From Gemmatimonadota bacterium (GTDB lineage: Bacteria; Gemmatimonadota; Gemmatimonadetes; Gemmatimonadales; Gemmatimonadaceae), in contig JACQBG010000036.1 in the NCBI GenBank assembly GCA_016194585.1, positions 1 through 64,000 on the forward strand: a stretch of 64,000 nt of DNA, written 5' to 3'. A program made the position numbers and the translations under genes. Position 1 is the first letter of the stretch. Every line of letters starts with the position of its first letter. Below, piece after piece: positions 1 to 8,978 of this stretch. Below the pieces are notes generated by a model. That model did no database searches. It worked only from the letters and a program-made list of their open reading frames with translations, and was not told the origin of the DNA.

Positions 1-1
1 C

Positions 2-337
2 AACGCGCTGCGCGACCTGCTCGCCACGCGCATGGACCAGGCGCTGTCGCGCCCGACGCTCGGCGACGCCGCGCGCGCGACGCCGTCGAAGCCCGACGCC
101 GTCGACGCCGCGACGACGGGCGCCGCGCGCACGCCGGCGGCGGGCGCGAGCGGCGTGCAGGCGCCGGCCGGCACCGATCCGGCGCTCTGGAGCATCCTCA
201 CCAACGAGGAGCGCAACTTCTTCGCGCGCACGGCCAGCGCCGGCCCGCTCACGTACTCGAAGGTGATGAACCTGCAGAAACCGGGCACCTCGGGTGCTCC
301 GCCGATCCGCGGCCGCCGCCTCGACATCAAGGGGTGA
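2..337 (+). CDS. Hypothetical protein, 3' end only, first gene of the flagellar run
   Basis: The reading frame is open from the window edge, so the true start lies upstream; at least 111 residues are visible. The first half is Ala/Pro/Thr-rich and probably disordered. The C-terminal part holds a folded-looking segment around TDPALWSILTNEERNFFAR followed by a Gly/Pro-rich tail ending in DIKG. I do not recognise the family. It ends three bases before the fliE ATG, where flgC usually sits, so it is probably a flagellar accessory or regulatory protein of this lineage. An internal ATG at 32 could also be a start. No function can be assigned. Confidence 0.6.
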   Translation, partial: NALRDLLATRMDQALSRPTLGDAARATPSKPDAVDAATTGAARTPAAGASGVQAPAGTDPALWSILTNEERNFFARTASAGPLTYSKVMNLQKPGTSGAPPIRGRRLDIKG

Positions 338-339
338 CG

Positions 340-759
340 ATGAGCGATCCCATCGGCGGCATCGCCTCGAAGCTCACGCGGAGTCTCACCCCGGGGATGA
401 CGCAGGGGCTGCAGGGACTCGCGCAGGGACTCACCGACAGCCTGACGTCGGGGCTCACGCAGGGCCCGGGCACGAAGGTCGGCGGCGGCTTCGGCGACAC
501 GGGCGCGCGGCAGGTGCCGCTGCTCGGCGGCGCCGACGGCGGCTCGTTCGGCGACTCGCTCAAGCGCGCGCTCAACGACGTCTCGACGACGCAGGAGAGG
601 GCGGCCGACACGATCAGCGCGTTCCTGCGCGGCGACAATGTCGAGATCCACCAGGTGATGGCGGCGTCGGACGAGGCGCAGATCTCGCTGCAGATGCTCA
701 TCGAAGTGCGCAACAAGTTCACCGAGGCCTACCGGTCGCTCGCCAACATGCAGGGCTGA
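340..759 (+). CDS. fliE: Flagellar hook-basal body protein FliE
   Basis: FliE is the small adaptor that joins the MS ring to the proximal rod. The protein has 139 residues. Its N-terminal half is Gly/Thr/Leu-rich low-complexity sequence. The C-terminal half matches FliE: SFGDSLKRALNDVSTTQ, then VEIHQVMAASDEAQISLQM, then EVRNKFTEAYRSLANMQ, the usual family ending. I prefer the ATG at 340, five bases after an AAGGGG ribosome-binding site; a GTG at 334 overlapping the upstream stop is the alternative. fliF follows seven bases later, the usual fliE-fliF order. It is somewhat longer than typical FliE (about 100 residues) because of the N-terminal extension. Confidence 0.93.
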   Translation: MSDPIGGIASKLTRSLTPGMTQGLQGLAQGLTDSLTSGLTQGPGTKVGGGFGDTGARQVPLLGGADGGSFGDSLKRALNDVSTTQERAADTISAFLRGDNVEIHQVMAASDEAQISLQMLIEVRNKFTEAYRSLANMQG

Positions 760-766
760 GATCCAG

Positions 767-2296
767 ATGCTCAACGAACTCCTCGACCGGATCGGTGGCG
801 CTCGGCGCCTCGCGATCGCCGCGGTGGGTCTCGGCGTGGCGGCGCTCATCCTCGTCGCGTCGCGCGTCGCGACCGCGCCGAACATGGTGCCGGCGATCAC
901 CAACGTGCCGTTGCAGAGCGCCTCGGACCTCGCCGACCGGCTCGACCAGGCGGGGATCAAGTACAAGCTCGACCAGGGCGGCGCCGAGATCCTCGTCGCC
1001 GAGACCGACCTCGCGCGCGCGCGGGTGGCGCTGGCGAAGGACGGGTTGCCGGGCGGGAACCGGCCGGGGCTCGAGCTGTTCGACCGTCCGAGCTGGGGAT
1101 GGAACGACTTCACGCAGCGCGTGAATTATCGTCGCGCGCTCGAGGGCGAACTCGAGCGGACGATCGGCCACATGCGCGGCGTCGAGCGCGCCGAAGTGCA
1201 CCTCGCGATCAGCGAGCAGCCCGCGTTCCGCCGCGCCGACGACCGGCCGGCGACGGCGAGCGTGGTGATCGCGCTCAAGAACGGCGGCGCGCCGGCGCCC
1301 GAGGTGGTCGCGGGGATCGCGCACCTCGTGTCGTCGAGCGTCGACGGCCTCGCGGCCGACAACGTCAGCATCCACGACGACGCGGGCCGCCAGTGGTCGG
1401 AGCCGAACGACGGCGGCACGCCGGCGGGGCTCTCGAGCCGCCAGTTGCGCGTGCAGCAGGACGTCGAGAAATACCTCGAGAAGAAGGCCGAGGACATCAT
1501 CTCGCAGATCGTCGGCGCCGGCAACGCGAAGGTGCAGGTGGCCGCGGCGATCAACTTCGACAAGGTCGAGCGCACGACGCAGGAAGTGAACCCCGACAAG
1601 CAAGCGCTCGCGAGCGAGCAGAAGGCGGAGATCACGCCGGGCGCGCAGGGCGGCGCCGCGTCGACGAACATCGCCAACAGCTACGAGAACTCGAAGAGCA
1701 CCGAGACGTTCTCGGGCGCGATCGGCAACCTCAAGCGGCTGACCGTCGCGGTGCTCGTCAACGACCGGCGGCTCCCGTCGACCGGCGTGAAGGACACGGT
1801 GCCGAAGTTCCAGCCGCGCACGGCCGCCGAGCTCGCGCGCATCGAGTTGCTCGTCCGCAGCGCGGTGGGCGTCGACAGCGCGCGCGGCGACGTCATCAAC
1901 GTCGCGAGCCAGCAGTTCGAGACGCCGAAGCCGGTGTTCGAGCCGGTGCCGGAGCCCGACCTCGGCCAGCGCGTGCAGGAGTTCCAGCGTCCGGTGCTGA
2001 CCGGCGTCGGGCTGCTGCTCGCGTTCGTGCTCGCGCTCGGCGCGATGCGCACGCTGCGGACGAAGGGGCCGCTCGTCGCCGGCGCGCAGCCACAGCTGGC
2101 GATCGCCGGCGGGGCGGCGGCGATGCCCGCGATGGCGCCGGCGCAGCCACCCGCGCAGTTGCGCGCGCCGGGCCCGAGCCGGTTCGAGTTCCCCGAAGCC
2201 GACACCGAACTCCGCGACAAGGTCGTCGCGACCGTCTCGAAGGATCCCGACGGCGCGGCCCGCCTGCTGAAGAGCTGGATCAAGGACGAGGCCTGA
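767..2296 (+). CDS. fliF: Flagellar MS-ring protein FliF
   Basis: FliF forms the MS ring in the inner membrane, on which the rotor and export apparatus assemble. The 509-residue protein has a membrane segment near residues 14-31 (AIAAVGLGVAALILVAS). The periplasmic YscJ/FliF domains follow, with the conserved stretches FTQRVNYRRALEGELERTI and VERAEVHLAISEQP. A second membrane segment lies near residues 407-425, and an acidic cytoplasmic tail that normally binds FliG ends in LLKSWIKDEA. Length and order are normal for the family. It lies seven bases after fliE and three before fliG. Confidence 0.96.
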   Translation: MLNELLDRIGGARRLAIAAVGLGVAALILVASRVATAPNMVPAITNVPLQSASDLADRLDQAGIKYKLDQGGAEILVAETDLARARVALAKDGLPGGNRPGLELFDRPSWGWNDFTQRVNYRRALEGELERTIGHMRGVERAEVHLAISEQPAFRRADDRPATASVVIALKNGGAPAPEVVAGIAHLVSSSVDGLAADNVSIHDDAGRQWSEPNDGGTPAGLSSRQLRVQQDVEKYLEKKAEDIISQIVGAGNAKVQVAAAINFDKVERTTQEVNPDKQALASEQKAEITPGAQGGAASTNIANSYENSKSTETFSGAIGNLKRLTVAVLVNDRRLPSTGVKDTVPKFQPRTAAELARIELLVRSAVGVDSARGDVINVASQQFETPKPVFEPVPEPDLGQRVQEFQRPVLTGVGLLLAFVLALGAMRTLRTKGPLVAGAQPQLAIAGGAAAMPAMAPAQPPAQLRAPGPSRFEFPEADTELRDKVVATVSKDPDGAARLLKSWIKDEA

Positions 2297-2299
2297 GCC

Positions 2300-3346
2300 A
2301 TGGCCACGGCATCGGTGCGCGCCGCCAAGAGCGAGGACGATCTCCCCGGGTTCAACGGCCGCCAGAAGGCGGCCATCCTGTGCATGGCGCTCGGCGCCGA
2401 GCAGGCCGCGAAGATCACGCAGAAGCTGTCGAACGACGAGGTCGAGATGATCTCGTTCGAGATCGCGCGCATGGAGCGCGTGGAGGTCGGCGCCGCCGAG
2501 CAGGTGTTGCTCGAGTGGGTCGAGACGGCGGTGGCGAGCGAGGCGCTGTCATCCGGCGGCGTCGATTTCGCGCGCGAGATCCTCGAGAAGGCGTTCGGGC
2601 CGCAGAAGGCGCAGCACATCCTCAAGCGCGTCGTCAGCCAGCTGGCCGACAACGCCGGGCTGCAGCGGCTGCGCAACGCCGATCCGCAGCAGATCGCCAA
2701 CACGTTCCGCAACGAGCACCCGCAGACGATCGCGCTCATCCTCGCCCACCTGGCGCCGCCGCAGACGGCGGCGGTGTTCAAGGAATTCGACCCGGCGCTC
2801 TCGACCGACGTGGCCTTCCGCATGGCGAAGATGGAGAAGGTCTCGCCCGAGATGCTGAACCTCATCGAGAAGTCGCTCGGCACCGACATCGACCTCGAGT
2901 TCCAGCAGGGGATGTCGCTCGCCGGCGGTCCCGCCGCCGTCGCGGCGGTGCTCAACCTCGTGCAGGGCGGCCTCGAGAAGGCGATCCTCGAGAAGGTCGC
3001 CGAGCACGACAGCGAGCTCTCGATGCAGATCAAGAACCTCATGTTCGTGTTCGAGGACATGATCCAGCTCGACGACCACGCCATCCAGCGCGTGCTCCGC
3101 GACGTCGACACGAAGACGCTCGCGCTCGCCCTCAAGGGCGCGAGCGCCGACCTCAAGCAGCGCATCATGGGACAGATGTCGCAGCGCGCGGTGGCGGGAC
3201 TCAAGGACGAGATGGAGATGCTCGGGCCGGTGCGCATGCGCGACGTCGAGACGGCGCAGACGGCGATCGTCAACCAGGCACGCGCGCTCGAGGAGGCCGG
3301 CGAGATCGTCCTCAACGGCAGCGCGAACGACCTTGTCGTCGGCTAG
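2300..3346 (+). CDS. fliG: Flagellar motor switch protein FliG
   Basis: FliG is the rotor protein that couples MotA/MotB ion flow to rotation and, with FliM and FliN, sets rotation direction. The 348-residue protein shows the family landmarks: an N-terminal domain beginning GRQKAAILCMALGAEQAAKI, the middle-domain EHPQ motif in NEHPQTIALILAHL, and a C-terminal torque domain with charged residues (FEDMIQLDDHAIQRVLRDV). A short N-terminal extension precedes the first domain. The fliH start (TTG) lies inside the last codons of this gene, so the two are probably translationally coupled. Confidence 0.97.
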   Translation: MATASVRAAKSEDDLPGFNGRQKAAILCMALGAEQAAKITQKLSNDEVEMISFEIARMERVEVGAAEQVLLEWVETAVASEALSSGGVDFAREILEKAFGPQKAQHILKRVVSQLADNAGLQRLRNADPQQIANTFRNEHPQTIALILAHLAPPQTAAVFKEFDPALSTDVAFRMAKMEKVSPEMLNLIEKSLGTDIDLEFQQGMSLAGGPAAVAAVLNLVQGGLEKAILEKVAEHDSELSMQIKNLMFVFEDMIQLDDHAIQRVLRDVDTKTLALALKGASADLKQRIMGQMSQRAVAGLKDEMEMLGPVRMRDVETAQTAIVNQARALEEAGEIVLNGSANDLVVG

Positions 3347-3998
3347 GTCGCGCGTCCTCAGCGACGCGCACGCCGCCACGGCGACGAGCGCGTGGAGCCT
3401 CGACGACCTCGGGCGGGCGGGCGGGTTCGGCGGACTCGCCGGCACCGAACCGCCGGCGCCCGTCGACCCCGTCGCCGAGGCCGAGCGCGCCCGTGAACGC
3501 GAGCTCGCCGACGCCTACGCCCTCGGTTTCGAGGAAGGGCGTCGCGAGGGCGAGGAGGCCGAGCACGCCCGCCTCCGCCATACGCTCCGCAGCGCAGAGG
3601 ACGCGTTGAACGTCATCCGCGTGAACGAGGAGCGCTGGAGCGGGTCGATCGAGGAGAACATCGCCGCCCTCGCGGTCGCCGTGGCGCGCCACGTCATCGA
3701 CCGCGAGCTCGCGGCCGACACGACGATCGTCGCCAAGCTCGTGCGGCGCGCCCTCAGCGAGTTCCCCATCGACCAGCCGGTCCGCATCCGCATCAACCCG
3801 AACGACCTCGCCCTCATCGAGGCGCACGGCGGGCTCGAGTACGCCGACACCGGTCCGCGCCACGAGATGCACTGGATCCCCGACCACCGCATCGCCAGCG
3901 GCGGCTGCGTGGTCGAGGGACGCGAGCGCATCGTCGACGGCCGCACCGACACCGCGCTCGAGCGCGTCTACCGCCGCATCGCCTACACCAATGCTTGA
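3333..3998 (+). CDS. fliH: Flagellar assembly protein FliH
   Basis: FliH is the cytosolic regulator that binds and restrains the export ATPase FliI, forming the stalk that docks it on the export gate. The 221-residue protein has a low-complexity N-terminus, then a charged helical segment (EAERARERELADAYALGFEEG) with a small-residue helix periodicity typical of FliH. A C-terminal domain follows with AVARHVIDRELAADTTIVAKLV and VRIRINPNDLALIE. The start is a TTG at 3333 overlapping the end of fliG by 14 bases; later starts are possible. The end overlaps fliI by eight bases. Confidence 0.9.
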   Translation: MSSARSRVLSDAHAATATSAWSLDDLGRAGGFGGLAGTEPPAPVDPVAEAERARERELADAYALGFEEGRREGEEAEHARLRHTLRSAEDALNVIRVNEERWSGSIEENIAALAVAVARHVIDRELAADTTIVAKLVRRALSEFPIDQPVRIRINPNDLALIEAHGGLEYADTGPRHEMHWIPDHRIASGGCVVEGRERIVDGRTDTALERVYRRIAYTNA

Positions 3999-5328
3999 CC
4001 ATCTCGCTCGCCGCATCGGCGACCTCCCGCGCCTCGCGCGCTACGGGCGCGTCGTGCGCATCACCGGCCTCGTCGTCGAGGCCGTCGGCATCGACGTCGG
4101 GCTCGGCGAGATCTGCCGCATCTCCTCGCTCACCGAGGGGCGCTCGGTGCTCGCCGAGGTGTGCGGCTTCCACGACAAGGGCGTCCTCCTGATGTCGCTC
4201 GGCGAGCTCGAGGGGATCCACCCGGGCTCGATGGTGGTTCCGCTCGGACGTTCGTTCGGGATCGACGTCGGCCCCGGACTGCTCGGCCGCGTGCTGAGCG
4301 GACTCGGTCAGCCGATCGACGGCGGGCCGCGCCTCGAGTTCACGGAGCGGATGCCGCTCGCCGCGGAACCGCCCAATCCCCTGCACCGCCAGGTGATCGA
4401 TCAGCCGATGGAGACGGGAGTACGCGTCATCGACGGGCTCCTCACCATCGGTCGCGGCCAGCGCGTCGGCATCTTCGCCGGGTCGGGCGTCGGCAAGAGC
4501 ACGCTGCTCGGCATGATCGCGCGCCAGGCGAAAGCCGACGTCAACGTCATCGCCCTGCTCGGCGAACGCGGGCGCGAAGTGCGCGACTTCATCGAGAACT
4601 CGCTCGGCCCCGAGGGGCTCGCGCGTTCGGTGGTGATCGTGGCCACCGGCGACCAGGCCGCGCTCGTGCGCGCCCGCGGGGCACTCGTCGCGACGGCGAT
4701 CGCCGAGTACTTCCGCGACCAGGGGAAGCAGGTGCTGCTCATGGTCGATTCCGTCACGCGCGTCGCGATGGCGTGGCGCGAGATCGGACTCGCCGTCGGC
4801 GAGCCGCCGACCACCAAGGGATATCCCCCCTCGGTGTTCGCCTCGCTGCCGCGACTCCTCGAACGCGCCGGCAACGGCGCGAAGGGAGGCATCACCGGCC
4901 TCTACACCGTGCTCGTCGACGGCGACGACTTCAACGAGCCCGTCGCCGACGCGGCGCGTTCCATCCTCGACGGCCACATCGTGCTCACGCGCAAACTCGC
5001 CGCCGGCGCGCATTATCCGTCGGTCGACGTCCTCGACAGCAAGAGCCGCGTGAAGGACCACGTCACCACGCGCGAACACCAGCAGGCGGTGCTCTCGCTC
5101 ATGCGGTGCGAGGCGGCGTTCCGCGAGAAGGAGGATCTCATCCTCGTGGGGGCGTACGCGAAGGGGAGCGACCCGCTCGTCGACGCGGCCATCCAGATGC
5201 GCGACCCGATCCTCGGATTCCTGCGCCAGACGCCGGCCGAGCATTCGGCGTTCCACGACACGACGCAGCAGCTCGTCGCGCTCTCGCAGCGCATCGACGC
5301 CGCCGCGCAGCGCCGGAGCGCCGCATGA
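3991..5328 (+). CDS. fliI: Flagellum-specific ATPase FliI
   Basis: FliI is the hexameric F1-beta-like ATPase that promotes unfolding and entry of flagellar export substrates. The 445-residue protein has the Walker A motif GSGVGKST (Lys169), the downstream Walker B region VLLMVDSVTRVAMAWREIG, and the family signature PPTTKGYPPSVFASLPRLLE. The ending DAAIQMRDPILGFLRQ also fits FliI. Length matches the family. It overlaps fliH by eight bases upstream and fliJ by four downstream (ATGA). Confidence 0.97.
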   Translation: MLDHLARRIGDLPRLARYGRVVRITGLVVEAVGIDVGLGEICRISSLTEGRSVLAEVCGFHDKGVLLMSLGELEGIHPGSMVVPLGRSFGIDVGPGLLGRVLSGLGQPIDGGPRLEFTERMPLAAEPPNPLHRQVIDQPMETGVRVIDGLLTIGRGQRVGIFAGSGVGKSTLLGMIARQAKADVNVIALLGERGREVRDFIENSLGPEGLARSVVIVATGDQAALVRARGALVATAIAEYFRDQGKQVLLMVDSVTRVAMAWREIGLAVGEPPTTKGYPPSVFASLPRLLERAGNGAKGGITGLYTVLVDGDDFNEPVADAARSILDGHIVLTRKLAAGAHYPSVDVLDSKSRVKDHVTTREHQQAVLSLMRCEAAFREKEDLILVGAYAKGSDPLVDAAIQMRDPILGFLRQTPAEHSAFHDTTQQLVALSQRIDAAAQRRSAA

Positions 5329-5804
5329 CGCAGCCCGGCTTCAGGTTCTCGCTCCAGCGGCTGCTCGCGATGCGCTTGAGGGCGGAGCGTGAGGCATCGA
5401 TCGAACTCGCCACGGCGCACAACGCCGAGGACGCGGCCCGTGAGAATGCGGCGGCGCTCGAGGCGCGGCGCGCCGTGGCGCGCGACGCCGCGCAGCCGCA
5501 ACCGGGAACGGCCACGTCGGTCGCCGATCTGCGACGGGCGGCATTCCTCGTCGAGCAGCTCGACGGCACCCTGAGCGGCGCGCGCGAGGCCGTCGCCGCC
5601 GCGGAACGGAACGTGCAGGACCATCAGTGGCGCCTCGGCGAGCGCGTGCGCGACCGCCGCGTGCTCGACCGGTTGCGCGAACGGCAGCTCGAGACGTGGA
5701 AGACGGCGGATGCGCGCGCCGAGCGTGAGGTGATGGACGGCATCGCGCGGACGCGGTTCATGGACAAGGAGACCCCGGTCTCGCAACGGAGCGATGAACA
5801 ATGA
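5325..5804 (+). CDS. fliJ: Flagellar export chaperone/stalk protein FliJ
   Basis: FliJ is a small coiled-coil protein that fits into the FliI hexamer and links it to FlhA. The 159-residue protein begins FRFSLQRLLAMRLRAERE, the normal FliJ opening, and continues as charged, Ala/Arg/Glu-rich helix suited to an antiparallel coiled coil. The ATG overlaps the fliI stop in an ATGA junction. Identification rests on position, size and helical character, because FliJ is poorly conserved. The 3' end overlaps the next gene by four bases (ATGA). Confidence 0.85.
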   Translation: MTQPGFRFSLQRLLAMRLRAEREASIELATAHNAEDAARENAAALEARRAVARDAAQPQPGTATSVADLRRAAFLVEQLDGTLSGAREAVAAAERNVQDHQWRLGERVRDRRVLDRLRERQLETWKTADARAEREVMDGIARTRFMDKETPVSQRSDEQ

Positions 5805-6379
5805 AACAGTCGATCATCGTCGCCGCCGCGCTCTTCGTCGTTGGCTTCGGCGGCGGCACCGCGCTCGTCGTCAGGCGGGAGCGCGCCAAGGCCGCGGCGG
5901 AGGCGAGGCAGATCGCGACGGCCGCCGACAGCGTCACGTCGCCCGCGAAGCCGGCCGTCGCGACCAGCCCGGATGCGGCGAAGGGCGCCATCGTCCCCGA
6001 CGCGACGCCGCCGGTGGCGCCCGCTCCCGACGCGCCGAAGGACAGCACGAAGCCGTCCGTGCCTGAACCCGCGAGCGAAGCCGCCGCGCCGGCGCCCAAG
6101 CCGGTGGAGGCGACCCCGGTCGCGCCGGCGCCGAAGCCCGCCGCGGCGCCCGTCACTCCGCCCAACATCGTCGCCGGGGGCCGTCTCTCGAAGATCTTCT
6201 CGGCGATGTCGGCGAAGGACGCGGCCAAGGTGTTCGAGCAGATGGACGAGCAGGACGTGATCACCATCCTCAGCGCGGTGAACGACCGGAAGGCGGCGGA
6301 GATCATGACGCTGCTGCCCGCACCCCGCGCCGCGTCGATCAGCAAGTCGCTGCTGAAGCAGAAGCTGGCGGCGAAGTGA
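5801..6379 (+). CDS. motE: MotE-like (MgtE N-terminal domain) flagellar membrane protein
   Basis: The 192-residue protein has one N-terminal membrane segment (IIVAAALFVVGFGGGTALVV). A long Pro/Ala-rich linker to about residue 120 follows. The C-terminal domain (LSKIFSAMSAKDAAKVFEQ, then AAEIMTLLPAPRAASISKS) matches the MgtE_N-type domain of MotE. In alpha-proteobacteria MotE is a periplasmic chaperone of MotC; related genes sit next to fliJ/fliK in many other phyla, where the role is less clear. The position between fliJ and fliK fits this class. No MotC is visible here. Four-base overlaps on both sides indicate operon membership. Confidence 0.8.
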   Translation: MKQSIIVAAALFVVGFGGGTALVVRRERAKAAAEARQIATAADSVTSPAKPAVATSPDAAKGAIVPDATPPVAPAPDAPKDSTKPSVPEPASEAAAPAPKPVEATPVAPAPKPAAAPVTPPNIVAGGRLSKIFSAMSAKDAAKVFEQMDEQDVITILSAVNDRKAAEIMTLLPAPRAASISKSLLKQKLAAK

Positions 6380-8274
6380 CGTCGATCATCCCTTCGTTCG
6401 CCGCCGCGCCGGCCGTCGCTCCGACGGGGCCAGCGGCGCTTTTCGCTCCCGCGACGTCGGCCGCGCCGGCCGCCAACGCGGCGCCGAATGACGCCGCGAC
6501 CATCGCCGCGCTCGAGGCCGCATTCGCGGGCGTCTTCGCCCGCGTGTTGCGCGGCAAGGCCGATACCGCGCAACCGTCGGGCGCTTCGGCGCTCGCCGGC
6601 CTCGACGATCCCAACGACGCCCACGAGGGCACGCGCGCGTCGCCCGCCGCGTCGACGCCGACCGCTGGTTCGCCGGCAGCTCATGCGACCGCTCCCGTCA
6701 TCGCCGGCGGTCGCGGCGCGACCGCCGCGTTGCGGGCGCTCGTCGCGCAGGTCGCCGGCGAGCCCGCCGTGCCGGGGAACGCCGTCGCGGGTTCACCCGT
6801 GCCGGCGATGGCGCCCGCGCTCACCACGACCGATGCCGCCCCGTGGGGCGCGGGCACGACGGCGCGCGATGTGGCGAAGCCATCGGCCGCCGATGGCAAA
6901 GAGACGCTGTCGGCACACGATGCGACGAGCGCGCTCGATGCGGCGCGCACGCTCGCCGCGGCCGATCCGTCGATCATCGTGCGCGATCTCGCCGCGCTGC
7001 AGCCGGCGTTCCGCGAAAAGGTGGAGCGCGTGGTGGAGCGGATGAAGTCGGAATACGGCCACGACGTCACCGTCGCCGAGACCTGGCGCAGCCAGACGCG
7101 GCAGGACTCGCTCGTGCAGCAGGGGCGCACGCGGCCGGGTCCCATCGTCACGTGGACGCGCCAGTCGCGCCACACCGACGGCACCGCCGTCGACCTCGTC
7201 GTCGACGGCTCGTGGAACGATGCGCAAGGCTATCAACAGCTGGCGCGCGTCGCCGCCGAGGAAGGATTGCAGACGCTCGGACCGCGGGATCCGGGTCACG
7301 TGCAGCTTCCAGGCGATCGCGCGCTCCGCGACATCGCGAGCGTCGCGACGATCTCCGAGATCCATGTGGCATCGACCGCGCCGCGCGCCGTCGCCGCGTT
7401 GCGGAGCGGGACGTCCGATGCCATAGCCGTGCCGGCGCGCACCGCGGCGGCCATCGCACCGGATGTCGTCGCGCCGGTCGCCGCGGTCGCGACGGTCGCG
7501 CGCGTCGCGGATGTGGCGCGCGTCGCGCCGGTCGCGCTGCCGGGCGAGACGCCCCGCGCCCGTCGCGCGGAGAGCGCGGCACGCACGACACGCGCCGAGC
7601 GTCCGGTGCGCACCGACAGCAGCGATCGACCGGAGCCGACACCATCAGCCGTGCGCCAGGAGACACACCGCACGCCTTCACGGGCGCCGATCGCGCCGAG
7701 TGCCGATGCGGCGACGGCGGCACGGATCGCCGATGTGCGCTCCGCGATCTCCGGTGCCGCGCGCCAGGCGGTCGGCACGAGTGCGACTCCGGTGAGCGCG
7801 CGGTCGGACATCGGCGCGCGCATCGACCAGGTGCAGGCGTTGCTCGACGTTCGCGACGCGCAGCCCGCCTCGCAGATGCTGCTCCGCATCGATGGCGCCG
7901 ACGGGAGCGAGGATCGCATCCGGGTCGGCGTGCGTGGAACGTCAGTCGGCGCAACCATAGACGTGCGCGATCCGGCGACCGCCGACCAGATGACCAGCCG
8001 CATCCAGGAACTGAACGACGCGCTCGCGGCCCGCGGCCTCTCGGCCGACGCCGTGCACGTGAGGGCCGCGTCGGTGGCGGGCACCAGTTCGGCGAGCGAG
8101 CTCTCTCGCGGGCTCTTCGCCTCGGCAGACCCTGCCGCCCTGCGGTCCGGCACGCTTTTCGCAGAGCCTTCTGCCTCAGGATCACGCTCGCGCGACGACG
8201 CGCCGGGCCAGAAGAACCCGCAGGACCCATCGCGATACCGCTCCCGCCGGGAGCAGAAGGGAGGCGCGCAGTGA
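6376..8274 (+). CDS. fliK: FliK-like hook-length protein with an inserted M15-type zinc endopeptidase domain
   Basis: FliK is the exported ruler that fixes hook length and switches export specificity. This 632-residue protein has an Ala-rich N-terminus, a folded domain near residues 215-315, an Ala/Arg-rich linker, and a C-terminal hook-length domain near 500-575 (QMLLRIDGADGSEDRIRVGV). The inserted domain resembles Peptidase_M15_4 (L-Ala-D-Glu endolysin type): AETWRSQTRQDSLVQQGRTR, then SRHTDGTAVDL with His266 and Asp273, then DPGH with Asp305 and His308. These are the expected zinc ligands plus catalytic acid, so it may cut peptidoglycan. The GTG start overlaps motE by four bases; flgD overlaps the end by four. 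The FliK assignment rests on the C-terminal domain and on its place before flgD-flgE. Confidence 0.82.
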   Translation: MTSIIPSFAAAPAVAPTGPAALFAPATSAAPAANAAPNDAATIAALEAAFAGVFARVLRGKADTAQPSGASALAGLDDPNDAHEGTRASPAASTPTAGSPAAHATAPVIAGGRGATAALRALVAQVAGEPAVPGNAVAGSPVPAMAPALTTTDAAPWGAGTTARDVAKPSAADGKETLSAHDATSALDAARTLAAADPSIIVRDLAALQPAFREKVERVVERMKSEYGHDVTVAETWRSQTRQDSLVQQGRTRPGPIVTWTRQSRHTDGTAVDLVVDGSWNDAQGYQQLARVAAEEGLQTLGPRDPGHVQLPGDRALRDIASVATISEIHVASTAPRAVAALRSGTSDAIAVPARTAAAIAPDVVAPVAAVATVARVADVARVAPVALPGETPRARRAESAARTTRAERPVRTDSSDRPEPTPSAVRQETHRTPSRAPIAPSADAATAARIADVRSAISGAARQAVGTSATPVSARSDIGARIDQVQALLDVRDAQPASQMLLRIDGADGSEDRIRVGVRGTSVGATIDVRDPATADQMTSRIQELNDALAARGLSADAVHVRAASVAGTSSASELSRGLFASADPAALRSGTLFAEPSASGSRSRDDAPGQKNPQDPSRYRSRREQKGGAQ

Positions 8275-8960
8275 CCGCACCGATTGGCAGCTCGACGACG
8301 ACGCCCACTTCCTCGACCACCGACCCGCTCGCCGGGTTGGCCGGGGCCGGCGGCGCGATGGGGAAGGACCAGTTCATCCAGCTGCTCGTCGCGCAGCTCA
8401 CGCACCAGGACCCGATGAACCCGGCCGACAGTTCGCAGATGGCTTCGCAGCTCGCCCAGTTCTCGTCCGTCGAGCAGCTGATGAACATCAACTCGCAGCT
8501 CACGGCACAAGCGAGTTCGGGCGCCGCGATGACGTCGGCCGTCAACAACAATTCCGCCCTCAACCTCATCGGCAAGACGGTGATGGTGCAAGATCCGCAG
8601 ATCGCGGTGGGCGGCACGAACGCGACGATGAACGTCTCGGCCGACATCCCGAGCAGCGGCGGCACGCTCACACTCACGGTCAAGGACCAGAACGGGAACA
8701 CGGTCCGCACGCAGAACATCGGCGCGGTGACGGGCGGCCGTCAGACGTATTCTCTCGCCGGCATCACGACGGGACTCCCGGCCGGCAACTACACGGCTTC
8801 GTTCGCCCTCACCGACGGCAACGGCACGGTCACGAACCCCGCGACCATCACCTCGCTGCGCGTGGACGGCGTGTCGTATGGCACCAACGGTGCCAGCATC
8901 ACCAGTGGCGGCCGCACCATCTCGATCGGATCGGTCATGCAGGTCTTCGGCACCAACTAA
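8271..8960 (+). CDS. flgD: Flagellar hook assembly (capping) protein FlgD
   Basis: FlgD forms the scaffold cap under which hook subunits polymerise and is lost when the hook is complete. The 229-residue protein has the diagnostic N-terminal motif MGKDQFIQLLVAQLTHQDPM followed by QMASQLAQFSSVEQLMNIN. A beta-rich C-terminal region ends VMQVFGTN and contains an FlgD Ig-like segment (GGTLTLTVKDQNGN). The GTG start at 8271 overlaps the fliK stop (GTGA). flgE follows after 18 bases that include a CCAGGAG ribosome-binding site. Confidence 0.95.
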   Translation: MTAPIGSSTTTPTSSTTDPLAGLAGAGGAMGKDQFIQLLVAQLTHQDPMNPADSSQMASQLAQFSSVEQLMNINSQLTAQASSGAAMTSAVNNNSALNLIGKTVMVQDPQIAVGGTNATMNVSADIPSSGGTLTLTVKDQNGNTVRTQNIGAVTGGRQTYSLAGITTGLPAGNYTASFALTDGNGTVTNPATITSLRVDGVSYGTNGASITSGGRTISIGSVMQVFGTN

Positions 8961-8978
8961 CCCCAGGAGCATCACTCA

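Noticed and set aside
1099-3609. An 836-residue open frame across fliF-fliG-fliH
   Set aside because: It is an Arg/Ala-rich alternative frame of three well-supported flagellar genes, typical of high-GC DNA.
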